A model generated the notes under the pieces. That model worked only from the letters and a program-made list of their open reading frames with translations, did no database searches and was not told the origin of the DNA. A stretch of DNA of 64,000 bases from Bryum argenteum (lineage: Eukaryota; Streptophyta; Bryopsida; Bryales; Bryaceae). The position numbers and the translations under genes were made by a program. The stretch's first letter is position 1, and each line of letters starts with the position of its first letter. Shown here one piece after another: positions 24,579 to 35,001 of this stretch. The stretch lies in contig CM073329.1 of NCBI GenBank assembly GCA_037043015.1, forward strand, positions 9,750,648 to 9,814,647, read 5' to 3'.

Positions 24579-24710
24579 ACTGCTCCCAATACTGCTCCCA
24601 ATACTGCTCTCAATACTGCTCCCAATACTGCTCTCAATACTGCTCCCAATACTGCTCCCAATACTGCTCCCAATACTGCTCACAATACTGCTCTCAATAC
24701 TGCTCTCAAC
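24579..24710. repeat. 12-bp minisatellite, 11 copies
   Basis: The unit is TGCTCCCAATAC with TGCTCTCAATAC and TGCTCACAATAC variants, contiguous over 132 bp. Confidence 0.92.
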
Positions 24711-24884
24711 ACCAACAGGAAAATCTCAACACTCAAGTTTAACACCTTTAAATACAAATCCTTTCATAATGTCATTGAAAAAAATGGTAGTGGTACAAGC
24801 ATTTCATGCCCTGGCAGTGCTACCTGGTCCTTCCAGGTACCATGAACTGACCTAAGCCGTAGTTCCTGTCACTATCCCACACTC

Positions 24885-24933
24885 CACACACACACACACG
24901 CTCCTAGCTCCAGCACGAGAGAGAGAGAGAGAG
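24885..24933. repeat. (CA)n and (GA)n microsatellites
   Basis: A CA run lies at 24885-24899 and a GA run at 24917-24933. They are followed by CCCTAATCTCCAACCCTAGC, a composition often seen in plant 5' leaders. Confidence 0.85.
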
Positions 24934-25004
24934 CTCCAAAACTCTCCCAAACCCTGGCCGCCAAACCCTAATCTCCAACCCTAGCCGCCTTCATCCATCC
25001 ACAT

Positions 25005-25094
25005 GATTTCATTCCAGAACAAGATTTCATCCCAGCACAAGATTTCATCCCAGGACAGGATTTCATCCCAGAACAGGATTTCATCCCAGGACTT
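25005..25094 (+). repeat. 18-bp tandem repeat, 5 copies
   Basis: The unit is GATTTCATCCCAGNACAG. The period is a multiple of three, and one frame reads as repeated DFIP(E/A/G)Q. No upstream ATG was seen in that frame, so it is recorded as a repeat. Confidence 0.85.
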
Positions 25095-25578
25095 AATAGA
25101 CTACTAGGAGATTTACTCTTTTACTGGCTAGGTAAATCCCCGGTTAACATTTACATAATGCAAAAAAAATAATAAATACAAAGTTATATCTCCTTCATCA
25201 CCATTGGATTTCAACTTTGTTTGTTGGCTTGGATTCCAATTTTGAATCTAGTTTTTGCGGTAGAGACCTCAATTCCATCGAAGATGTAAAGAAGGACTTG
25301 GCATGTATTTGAGTGTTGAGCATCTTGTTTGGCTTTACGTCCTTTATAATTAGATTTCACCATTGTTAGGTCATCATTGAACCAAGAATTTATTTCGGTG
25401 AATTTTTTTAGTAAAAGGGTTTTATTGAGAGTAGGTTTATAGCACACCTTATAGTATAGGAAGCACATAGTAAAAATTTTAAGAAGAAAATACTAATTTA
25501 AACCTCTTCACATCGAACAAACCATTTTTGACATCCTTGGTCCTCTACGAGTTAAACAAGTGTAGTATACGAGTTGCC

Positions 25579-26877
25579 TTAACCCCTTAATGTCCTTGGG
25601 GTATTTTTAGCCAAAAACTCATCTTCAAAAAATTAAAGACAAATATGAAGATAAGGTATTAGATCTCGACCGTACAGACTTGTTGTAGAACATGTGGAGC
25701 AAAAGTTGACTCATGACGCCTCAAAAATTGCAAGATTGTAATGTACTAGTGTGCAAATTTAACTACAAAATATCATCATTTTCTCTTTGAAGTGAAAATA
25801 CTACCATCAAGAGATTTGCAATTAAAAAATCACCAACTAGAAACTTATCATTTTCATCTCACATACTCTTTTGAATCACAAATATCTATCAAATAAATAT
25901 CTTGGCTCAACTAATAGCCTTGAAGTGGTGAAAATTGCCAAAAAATCTACAAAGGAAAAGCAGTCCAAGAATTAGACCCCTCGCACTAAAATCCATGCCT
26001 TATCTTCAATGTTTCTTTGATTGGGTCAATGTTTCCATCACTAAAACTATATTAGGATTAGAATCTATTCCAAAAAATAAAGTCAAAAATAATCAAACGG
26101 TGGATGGAGAAGATGGAGAAGATATGGCTCCTTAGAAACCATTCAATTTTTCACTTTCTTCATCAAAGAAACATCATAGAAAATCCAATACCAAAGTTAT
26201 CTAGATCAAAGAAATTCCTACTAGAAAGTTTTTGGGATGTTAAAAAAGCCATGATTATTTTTTTGATCTCACATAAGTGGCTTGAAGTGGTAGAACATGC
26301 CAAATGTTTGAAAACCCAACTAATGAAATTGCCTTCACTAAAATGCATGTGTAGGTGTGCAATTTTTACTACCCAAACAAGACTTGATTTATGACCCAAC
26401 CCAAGTGATTTTGTCAAAAACAAAGCTTGTATGAAGAAGTTTTGGCTCTTCAAAGTCTATGCTCTTCATCCAAAAGGCACCACAAGCCTTGGCTTGGTGG
26501 TTGGGGCTCATGGCCCCCATTGAGGAGGTTGTGGGTTCCATTCCCCATGCCGGCGTGGTGCTCACCACTATAGTCCACCCAACTATTGTGGGGGGTCCTT
26601 GGACCTTGTTGTATGGGTACCTCAAAGTCCTTTGGGGGGATACTATGTCAAGTATCCTCAAGGCACTAGTAACTAGGCTAGAAACTAGCGTAGTTATAGT
26701 GTCCACCCTCTAGAGGGGGAAGTAGTATTGTTCCAATTTCCCCTTGTCCGGTGGCCATCGGGATATTAGCATTACGAACGGACACTTCATTCACGCCGGC
26801 CCCTTAGAAAGGGACCGGAGTTTCTATCTATCTATCTCTCTTCATCCAAAATGTTGTTTTTGACATTCAGGAGTTAA
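25579..26877. mobile_element. TTAA-bounded element (about 0.92 kb) interrupted by a SINE
   Basis: The left end TTAACCCCTTAATGTCC is at 25579. The right end, GACATTCAGGAGTTAA, at 26877 is a degenerate inverse. Its interior parallels the element at 59846-60807 along the whole length (for example TTGTAGAACATGTGGA near 25683, ACATCATAG.AAATCCAATACCAAA near 26170, CCAAGTGATTTTGTCAAAAACA near 26401). A SINE with its target duplication accounts for 376 bp. Without it the element is 923 bp, close to the 962 bp of its relative. No transposase frame is present. Confidence 0.75.
26476..26837 (+). mobile_element. tRNA-derived SINE, full length, 14-bp target duplication
   Basis: The 362-bp body is flanked by perfect CTCTTCATCCAAAA at 26462-26475 and 26838-26851. 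Near the 5' end lie an A-box-like TGGCTTGGTGG (from 26495) and, about 33 bp further, a B-box-like GGTTCCATTCC (about 26533), the arrangement of a Pol III promoter. The 3' part carries TAGTAACTAGGCTAGAAACT, GAACGGACACTTCATTCACG and GGGACCGGAGTTTC and ends in a TCTA repeat. It is the best reference copy in the window and sits inside the TTAA element. Confidence 0.9.
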
Positions 26878-27122
26878 CCCCTAATGGTCCAGGAAAGCGA
26901 AAACTGCTTTTTGGAGTCCAAAATTCAGTCAACTTTGACCATTATAATCTCACAAATGAAGAAGAATCAACGGTTCAATTTTGGCAAAAATGTGAAAGGT
27001 TAAGTTAAATTCAAGATCCTACGGTTGGATCTTCCAAATAATTCTTAGATTGAGAGTTTTTAGACCTGAAGTAAGGTAATGTCCATTTTTGCAATTTTGC
27101 ATCAATAACCTTTAGGGGTTAA
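26874..27122. mobile_element. TTAA-bounded MITE, 249 bp, sharing TTAA with its neighbour
   Basis: The left end TTAACCCCTAATGGTCCAGG and the right end ...ACCTTTAGGGGTTAA are inverse over about 15 bp with one mismatch. The interior (TTGACCATTATAATCTCACA) is the reverse of the motif in the 29868-30135 element, so the two are the same subfamily in opposite orientation. Its left TTAA is also the right TTAA of the element at 25579-26877. Confidence 0.8.
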
Positions 27123-29262
27123 TCAAGCAACAAAGTGCATAAGTTAGAAGTTATGTGAATTAATCCCACACAATCATGCCTTGTTTGAGTGATACAAGAG
27201 TAACAAATAAATTAATTCAAGGCAATATCAAGTTAGTATAGAAATAACACAATGTATTTATCCAAATCATAGTCTTATAGGCTAGTGTTGATAATAATTT
27301 CTATCATGAAGGTATTTAGGTGAAACTTCTACAAGCTGGAAGTTTTATTTGTTGGGAAAAAGGGGCAGTGCAGCTCCCAAACAATCCGAGAAGCATCCTA
27401 GATGTTTTGTTTTATGAAAAAGACCCCATTATTTGTCCTCAAAGTCTGACATAACAACACAAGCATGATTTTGAACACACAAAAATTGTAAAATTCTAGA
27501 AAAAAATTCAATCCACAAATATCATCATAGATCGTGATATTTCCCAATCCACTGACAAAGTTGAAATAATTACATGCAAAAAATTGACATGTGTTGTAAA
27601 AAGGAGCACATGCATAATCACTTTGGATAAAAACAGCAAAAACAGTAAAATCTCAAGATTCTCCAAAAAAGAGAGAAGAGAGTGGGAGAAGCGGCGCGCA
27701 ATAGGTCAACGAAGGCCATACCACGAAGGTCAACAACAGCACTTTAGCCTTATTAACAAAAACAGCCATAAAATTTTCAAAGCGAGCCATTGTGTATTTC
27801 TGACGACGGACAAACCCAAGTATCAACACCTAATCAATAATTCATTACAGTAGGTCACTAAATCCATACCCCATTATACATAAAAACAAACTTAGTGGGA
27901 CACAACTCCCAAAGTTTTGTTCCCACTTGTCAGGCAGGTTGTCTGTCTGCAGCCTGCCTCCAACCTCGACTGTTGCGCCGCTGCTGCCTGCAATAGAGCA
28001 AGATGCAAACTTTTAACATTCAGTTGGAGAAATGACAGAGACTACCAGAACGACCATAATGTGGACTGTTCACTCTAGGCTTTAGCTTAGCTTCGAATTT
28101 TCGTAGAATCTGAAGAATTATTATCAGTCAGGACTGCTCACATCAGTAGCCTTAATAATGGACCCTTTGAGTAAAATACTATATCATATACCCATAGCTC
28201 ACTATCTTAAGACACAATTATGAATTAAAAAACTCAGTTAGTCCAATTTGCTCTGACAAAACATGCAAAAAGTGAGATAAGTAGCAGTGAAAAGGAACAA
28301 CGCATATCTCAGTGATAAAGTACCCTTACATCAGTGAGAAAATGAGAAAACGAAAGGAAAGAATAACAATGCATATTGGTAATATCAAACTATAGCGATG
28401 TTAAATCATGTCGGTATAGCACCGTTAAGTCATAAGGAAAGAAAGCAATGTTCGTTCATTGATTAATAGATTATAGCACTGGTGAAATCATATAGTTAGT
28501 AACAACTTGTAGCATGGTCAAATGTAAGTTTTGGCACTGTTAAATCACGTAGTGAAAGACGAGCTTTGGCATTGTTGGATTAAACAGTGAACGGACAGAG
28601 CTGCCCAGGGTACAAAAGTATAGTTGCTGGTATACATACAACAACAGCAGAAAGGGAACAGTAGAGGGGATAGAAGGTAGGTACATTGGTACAGCAGAGG
28701 GAGCGTCTTCAGGTCTCTGCACACAATTCGATTTCGAAGGAAACGCATTCTCGAAGGGAGCTCCAAACGAACGCTTACGGAAGAAATAAGGTTGTCCAAG
28801 ATATTCCGAATCTTTGACCGGACGTCTTTGGCACTCATCAAGAGTGAAAATGATGTACTTCTATTACAGGGCAAAGTGTAGTTACTGCCACCTACAGTGG
28901 AATGAAGCGAGCGAGTGGACGGTCAACACTTTACTACCCTGGAATGTTAACTGAATTGTAAGGAACAAGCCGTTCACCCAAAAAATCTACTGTCATTGTA
29001 ATCCCTGTTGCATTGACCAGACTACACGGGCCAAGCTTTCATTCCTGCCAACATACGGTCTTGCAACACCTGAATACTTAATCGACTCTCTTCAAGTCCA
29101 CTGCTGTACAAAGAGAAGTTTGGGACTTCGGCCCATATCGCACGCTTTCAGCTGTTAATTCACATGCTTGAATGGAACTCACATGCTTGGACATGAAGTC
29201 TGCAGCCACTGGGTAGCGGACTTGGAAGCAAGGTCTTCGTACCTGACGAAGAATGTCTGTCC
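27123..29262. other. Spacer and probable 3' flank of the VTT gene
   Basis: No recognised domain in any frame. A minus-strand frame at 28545-28874 and a plus-strand frame at 27584-27853 are unsupported. Degenerate short repeats of the type GGCACTGTTAAATCA occur near 28385-28580. Confidence 0.35.
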
Positions 29263-32014
29263 TCATCGCTTTGAATGTGTAGGAAGCTCGGACGCAGGAG
29301 GGAAGTCGTCTAACGAGCGAGCCAGTGATTGTGAGACATCGCCAGTCCATGCTCTCGGATGCTTATCTATAGTAGACACAGTTGTCATGGGTTCAGATAA
29401 ATGATGCTCTGAAGCTACACGCTCGGCTGCTTCCTTGAGCTCTAACTCTCTTAAAGCTCTTCTCCCGTATATAGCTGCCGTAATTGCTGTTGTTGCCGCT
29501 ACGCATGCTCCTACTACGTTGTATACGATCTCTATTGGTGTTATGTGCCTCTTCCTGTGTTTGATGTCCGCCAGCGTGCTCAGTAATCTCCCACTGCACC
29601 AATGGCAACTCGTAAGCACATGGATGGCAGCAGATAACACTCACTGAAGTGTGAAGTGTTAAGCTTACCATGTTTTTTAATGCTAGAACTTTGTACACAA
29701 GTTTATTATTATTTTTTAATTGAACAGAAAGAAGGCAAGTTCCTCAATAAACATACGGTAGTCGGTAGACATTGATGAAGAAGTAAAAACTTCTGAATCA
29801 ATTAGTGTAGATAATACTAATTATCATGATTAGTACTCGGAGCTATTGCACAGAAGCGGAAAAATAATTAACCCCTAACTCTCCTTGTTGCAAAACGGTC
29901 TAAGTCACAAAATTTGACCTTCCCTTAGATTAAGCTCAAAAAATCTCAATCCAAGCATTATTTAAAAGATTCAACCGTAAGATCTCAAATTTCACTTGAC
30001 ATTACTCTCACATACCAAATTTGAACCGTTCATTCTTCCTCATTTGTGAGATTATAATGGTCAAAGTTGGCTGAGTTTTTCTCCTACGGGAACCTCCAAA
30101 ACCCATTTCGGGTTTTAAGGAGAGTTAGGGGTTAAGAGGCCATTCTAAATATAAGCACAAATCGGAGACGGACTGATTGGAAAGGACAGCCTGGTTCGTG
30201 TCTACAAATAAAATGAGAACCTTTTTGGTGAGAGCAACAAACATCTCCTTGACAACAAGTAGACGAGTTCCTCAGTAAACATACGACAGTCGGTAAACAT
30301 TGATGTAAAAATAAGAATTTCTGAATCAATCGATGCAATACCATGACTAATGTAATACTTAATAGCATGATTAGTGTAAGGTGAAAAATTCAACGTTATG
30401 GCACTGAAGGACATTGTAGTGGTATCTCTCAGCATAAGCACATGTCAGAAACGGACTGATTGTAAAGCACAGCCTGCGAATAATTGGAAGCCTTTTTGGT
30501 GGAAGCAAAAAAGCGTTGACATAATTGTCACTGAGTATGCTAAGGAGGCAGTTAACTTATATGGAAAGATCAGATACCTGTAAATTGTGATGAAAGCTTC
30601 GGGGACCATACCAAGTATGGAACCAACGATGTAGGGCCCGTATTTGATGTTCGTAGCAGTGATCACATAATTGAACAACGGGTATGGAAATGGGGAGACT
30701 CGCAACAGCATGATCGTTCGTACTTGTTGGACCCACCCCCCTTGCTCGGCAACTCTCAACACTGCCGCCTTCTTTGGATACTTCGTTAGCCACATCTACA
30801 ATACAAAATGCATGAGACATCAGAATACCGTCCATATAACTAACCATTGACCCTTTCGTAATGAGATTGCCATTGTATGAGAAGGAGAACCTCGAGGCTA
30901 AATGCAATAAAGAGGATGAGTATCGAGAAACTGATATATGCAAAGAATGTGTTGACAAGCTTTTGAATGCGGCTAGTATTGTACAGGAAATGTAGCTGAG
31001 ACTGTGATGGCGAAATGGAACGGACCTGTATTCGGTCATGTAAGAGCCAGTGTCCGATGAAGTAAGGCAATGACTGACCAATTGTGGTACCTCCCATGAT
31101 AATGAGAAATCCATAACCGTAACCAAACATCATCCCAGATAACCACATGGAGGGCCCTGATGGAAAGATAAACATCGGGAAGAACGCCAGGGAGCATACA
31201 ATGACCACCGCCAGAACAGGTCTCGAGAATTCGGTCGACTCCCACACCATCAACGGTATAATAATCTGCAAAAAAGTGCGTTCCAACAATTCAGTCAACA
31301 GCGAAAATGACCTCACTTCAAGTAGCGCCATCACTCCTGAATAACTGAGACTTGACGTGTGTATGTGGCACACGTAGATGACTTAGTTGCCACAATATAG
31401 ACTACATTCTTATCTTCCGAATAGTCCGAGTAGAAATTCTTGTTTAAAATGTGGCATAGCTTTAGTCTCAAACTTATGTTGATATGGATGAGGATGGCAA
31501 TAAAGACTACTACACAATACACTTCGATAACCATTATATTATCACAGTTCTACGTCCATTTTCCTTCTCATTTTCAGTGCCTTGATCCGAAAGAATAGTT
31601 CGTATTAACAATTTCGTATGCCTTTTAGTTCAAAATCAAGTCAGGTCACTCAATGGACCTATACTAGGTCAATTTCGATGAAGATAGGGGCATTTCAATA
31701 AGGAAAAGGGAGTAGAGCTTACGGATCCTTACCTTGTCTAAGAAAATGGGACCTACCCAGTGAAGAAACACAGCGGCAATACCAAGGCACACAATGGCAA
31801 GAATCAGCCATTTCGTCCACCACAACCACTGACTGGTCCGCGATTTGGGGCGAGGAATTTCCGGAATGTTGAACTCCTCTAAGTCATCGGCATGATCATC
31901 ATCTTCGGCGTGTCCTAGAGGACGGTAATCTGCATCCTCTGTACCATTTTGCAGTAGCTCCATATTTTCAAATAAGTCTCCACTGGCTCGTGGAGAGCCT
32001 CTTGGATTGTTCAT
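29263..32014 (-). CDS. TVP38/TMEM64 family (VTT-domain) membrane protein, 4 coding exons, 356 residues
   Basis: The exons, in transcript order, are 31733-32014, 31026-31265, 30578-30795 and 29263-29593. All junctions are GT-AG (donors GACAAG/GTAAGG, ATACAG/GTCCG, TTACAG/GTATCT) and the phases fit to give 1071 nt. The acidic N-terminal tail (to about residue 60) precedes a membrane helix at about 67-88. The VTT (SNARE-associated Golgi protein) domain spans about 110-255. It includes FPSGPSMWLSGMMFGYGYG, TTIGQSLPYFIG, RVSPFP at 206-211, FNY at 215-217 and GSILGMVPEAF. A final helix lies at about 267-290. The family comprises multi-pass membrane proteins, and TMEM41B/VMP1 relatives have scramblase activity. 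The function of this one is inferred only as endomembrane. The ATG at 32014 lies 9 nt after an acceptor (GATGCAG, exon from 32023), so a 5' UTR intron precedes it. Intron 3 contains a TTAA MITE. Confidence 0.9.
29735..30500. repeat. Duplicated segments within VTT intron 3
   Basis: Segment A (AGTTCCTCA.TAAACATACG, about 29735-29835) recurs at about 30267-30375. Segment B (GGACTGATTG.AAAG.ACAGCC) lies at about 30169 and about 30455. A tandem duplication of roughly 280-530 bp, with the MITE between copies, explains the pattern. Confidence 0.65.
29868..30135. mobile_element. TTAA-bounded MITE, 268 bp, in VTT intron 3
   Basis: Perfect 19-bp inverted termini TTAACCCCTAACTCTCCTT. The flanks (aaataa / gaggcc) share nothing beyond TTAA. 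The interior carries CATTTGTGAGATTATAATGG near 30040, shared with the 26874-27122 and 41657-41756 copies. It lies between the last donor (30578) and acceptor (29593) and does not touch coding sequence. Confidence 0.85.
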
Positions 32015-32022
32015 TGTCACGA

Positions 32023-33250
32023 CCTGCATCAAGCCCATTAGTTCACCCTGAAGTTTACAGTACACAACAAAAAGATTTCGACTCAGTACAACAAGAGAAA
32101 CGTTTGAGCATTTAAACGAAGAAAGCGTCAGTAGGCCCAATTTGCGCTTCTCATAAAGAGAAGCGACCGACTGACAACAGGGGTGTATTACAACCATCAC
32201 CTCAACAATTGATTAAGTCAGAATGCCTTACCCTTAAATCAGGAACGCTTAAATCATCGGTGTTCGCTTTTACAGAAGCCTCATTCGATCGACCTGCATC
32301 CAAATCATGCCGTTTATTAACCCTAACACAATCACTTCAATTCGAAATCAATAATATAACCGCTTCAGTTTGAAATAAACAACACAGTTTCGTAGCTATA
32401 ACATTAAATGAAGAAACAAAAGCGCCAGTAGGTCCAATTTGCGCTTCTTGAGGGATTAACATCACGGACACTGGAAGGTCCCTCATAAAGAGGAGCGACC
32501 AACTCAAAACTGGAATGTACCTTAACATGAACTCAACGATTGATCAAGTCAGAATGCCTTACCCTAAAATCGAGTACGCTTAAAACATCAATGTTCTCTT
32601 TTACAGAAGCCTCATTCGATCGACCTGCACCCATATCATGCCAATAATTAACCCTAACACGATCACTTAAATTTTAAATCAACAAACTGAAGCCGCAGTA
32701 GGTCCAATTCGCGCGTCTTGAGAAGTTAACATCAAGTAAGTCCCTCATAAAAAGGGACGACAAACTTAAAACTAAAATGTGTTTTCAAGCATCACCTCAA
32801 CAGTTGATCAAGTCAAAGGGCCTTACCCTAGAATCAGAAACGCTCGATCTCCTATTTTCGAGAAATCAGGAGCGCCGGGTTTCTCCTTCTCAGAGAAATC
32901 GAAGAAGAAATGTCTCTTAATTATCACCTTACCGTAAAATCAAGAGCGCTCGGTATTCTCTCTTCCAGAAGACGCATTCAATCGAACATCGATGATCTAG
33001 CTCCTGTCCTTCCAATTGAAAACCTAACAAGATGACCTAAAAACACGATGCGTACGAAATTTCCACCCGCATTGCGTGCCCGTCACTCGATCCGCGATTC
33101 TCAACCTCGCCCCGTCCGTACACTCGAATTTCTTCGTAAATTTCTCATCGTTCAATCTGATGAATGATCTCGTTCGGGAGGTTAGATGAAGGAGAGCGTG
33201 GATCTTCTGGAGGGTAATCGGGATCAGGGGGAGCACGTGATGGGCATGGC
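32023..33250 (-). promoter_or_regulatory. VTT gene leader region with repeated cassette-like exons
   Basis: Upstream of the ATG, two segments of identical length (62 nt, 32232-32293 and 32563-32624) are each bounded on the minus strand by an acceptor-like (G)GTGCAG or GATGCAG before GTCGATCG and a donor-like GGTAAGGC. Further donor-like copies lie at 32825-32826 and 32931-32932. The outermost, at 32932, is the likely end of the first exon. Both cassettes contain ATGAGGCTTCTGTAA, a four-codon upstream ORF. A G-box (CACGTG) is at 33234-33239, near the likely promoter. Confidence 0.5.
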
Positions 33251-33719
33251 GGGCACAAGATGAATAAGTGGGATGCTATTATTGGCAATTGAAGGAGTGA
33301 GGGAGATTGGGGATTGGTACCCACGCCGGAAGGAGATGAAATTAGAATAAAGATGCGTGATGAGTGATGATGAGGCTCGTACGCTTTGTGAATCCCGACT
33401 CAAGATTCACGAGAAAAGTGAGCAGGAAGATTCAAAGTGAGCTTGTGTGGGCCTGTCGATCACCGTAATTTAGGGTTTCCACTCTTTCAATTGAATCGTG
33501 GGAGTAGGTTTTTACTAGTGTGGCTTCCGGCGCTTGTGAGGAGATTTGCAGTTCAAAAATGAGGGTCGTTTTACACGAGCGGCCAATTCGTTGATGGGGC
33601 AATTCATGGCTAAATCCTCTCTTGTGATTGGTACAGTTCTTGAAATTGGTCGGAGGAGCTTTACATGTGGACTCAAGGCCATATTTGTGAAATTATATTA
33701 TACAATCCACCCTCTATAT

Positions 33720-33868
33720 ATAGATAGAAGATAGATAGAAACTCCGGTCCCTTTCTAAGGGGCCGTCATGAATGAAGTGTTTGTTCGTAATGCTAATATC
33801 CCAATTACCACCGGATAAGGGGAAATTGGAATAATACTTCTTCCCCCCTCGAGGGTGGACAATGGATA
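33720..33868 (-). repeat. SINE copy, 3' half
   Basis: On the minus strand it runs from CCACCCTCGAGG to the CCGGAGTTTCTATCTATCTTCTATC tail. It is closely similar to the 47023-47379 copy. The tRNA-like head is lacking. Confidence 0.7.
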
Positions 33869-33869
33869 T

Positions 33870-34014
33870 ATATATAAGAACTCCAATCTCCAATAAGAGA
33901 TTGGCGTGAATACAGCGTCTGTTCGTAATGTCTTTACCTCAATGGCCACAGGACAAAGTGGTAAAAGAGCAAAACTACTGACCCCTTACGGGAATAGACA
34001 CTAAACTACACATA
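33870..34014 (-). repeat. Diverged SINE-family 3' domain
   Basis: Carries GAACAGACGCTGTATTCACG and CCAATCTC...GGAGTTCT, the same block order as the family's 3' half but clearly more diverged. It lies directly beside the previous copy. Confidence 0.5.
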
Positions 34015-34132
34015 CGAAACTGACTACACAAAGTAACCGAGACTAGACTAAAATAAAGTAACCAAGATAGAACTATTTAGGGTGCGAGTGTTTGGCAAAT
34101 GGATGTTTTAATTGGAATTTGGATGGGTTCAA

Positions 34133-34275
34133 GGTCACCAAGCCGTGCTGTCCTAGGGTGGTTGAGGTGTAGGACGTTTGTAATCGTGTTGGTCCGAGTT
34201 CGAACCTTGTCGAGCTCGTTTGAGCAGTTCGCATGGCTTGGGGCTGTCTGTGAGTATATGGCAGGAAAAATAAAT
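34133..34275 (+). repeat. Second tRNA-like SINE head (different family)
   Basis: An A-box-like TAGGGTGGTTGAGG near 34154 and an intact B-box GAGTTCGAACC near 34197 are spaced as in a tRNA. The surrounding sequence does not fold into a canonical acceptor stem, so a functional tRNA gene is unlikely. It lies against the left part of the Copia-interrupted SINE. Confidence 0.5.
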
Positions 34276-34292
34276 CAACCACCCGGCCCCGA

Positions 34293-34441
34293 CAATGGAC
34301 ACTATAACTACACTTCCCCCTCCCCCCTCGAGGGTGGACAATGGACACTATAACTACACTTCTCCCTCTTGAGGGTGGACACTATAACTACGCTAGTTTC
34401 TAGCCTAGTTACTAGTGCCTTGAAGATACTTTGACATAGTA
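34293..34441 (-). repeat. SINE copy, part left of the Copia insertion
   Basis: Contains three copies of TGGACACTATAACTAC and the CTAGTTACTAGTGCCTTGAA block, ending at TTGACATAGTA. The sequence resumes at 40113 after the retrotransposon. Its own 3' tail is missing or rearranged. Confidence 0.75.
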
Positions 34442-34723
34442 TGTTGGAAATATGGCGCTCTTGACTTCTTCGCCTAGTACTTTCATCAGATTAGTTTATC
34501 ATCCTAGTACTTTCATCAGATTGGCTTATCATCCTAGTACTTTCATCAAATTGGTTCATCATCCTAGTACTTTCATGAGATTAGTTTATCATCCTAGTAC
34601 TTTCATCAGATTAGTTTATCATTTGTATATTCATCCACTTGGATGTTATCCACTCTTCATATATATAAACTTGATGCCTCCTTCTATAAACGCAGAGCGT
34701 TCGAGACTGTTGAATCTTCAACA
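34442..34723 (+). repeat. Copia 5' LTR (282 bp) with five 30-bp repeats
   Basis: Starts TGTTGGAAAT and ends TCTTCAACA, directly followed by the primer-binding site. Five 30-bp units (CCTAGTACTTTCATCAGATT...) fill 34473-34622, where the 3' LTR has only a partial unit. A TATATATAAA box lies near 34660. Relative to the 3' LTR it lacks about 50 bp after GCAGAGC. Confidence 0.9.
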
Positions 34724-34735
34724 TGGTATCAGAGC
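34724..34735 (+). other. Primer-binding site
   Basis: TGGTATCAGAGC immediately after the 5' LTR is the standard Copia primer-binding site complementary to initiator tRNA-Met. Confidence 0.95.
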
Positions 34736-35001
34736 GATAGAACTTCTGATAGAACTTGTGACATCAGAAAGAGAAGTAGCCTCCGCACTAGCGAGAGAGT
34801 GAAGTAGTTACTTCGGCAGCAATGCCAACGAAGTTGACAGTAGAGTGAAGATTTGAACGAGAACGCGATGGATCTTCACATAGTACAATTCATAGCGAGT
34901 CTCCAGGTGGATCAATTGAGAGTGAGTCATCATCGATAGAGAGTGAGCCATCGATATAATACACACAAAGTGTGCAGTCACATTTAGAAAGAACATATAA
35001 T

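Noticed and set aside
30840-31025. Continuation of the VTT exon 2 frame beyond the donor
   Set aside because: The frame runs on into intron 2. The GT donor at 31025-31024 and the phase-matched next exon restore the family motif order.
34133-34275. Functional tRNA gene
   Set aside because: A and B box motifs are present, but no acceptor stem or plausible anticodon arm could be drawn, so a SINE head is more likely.
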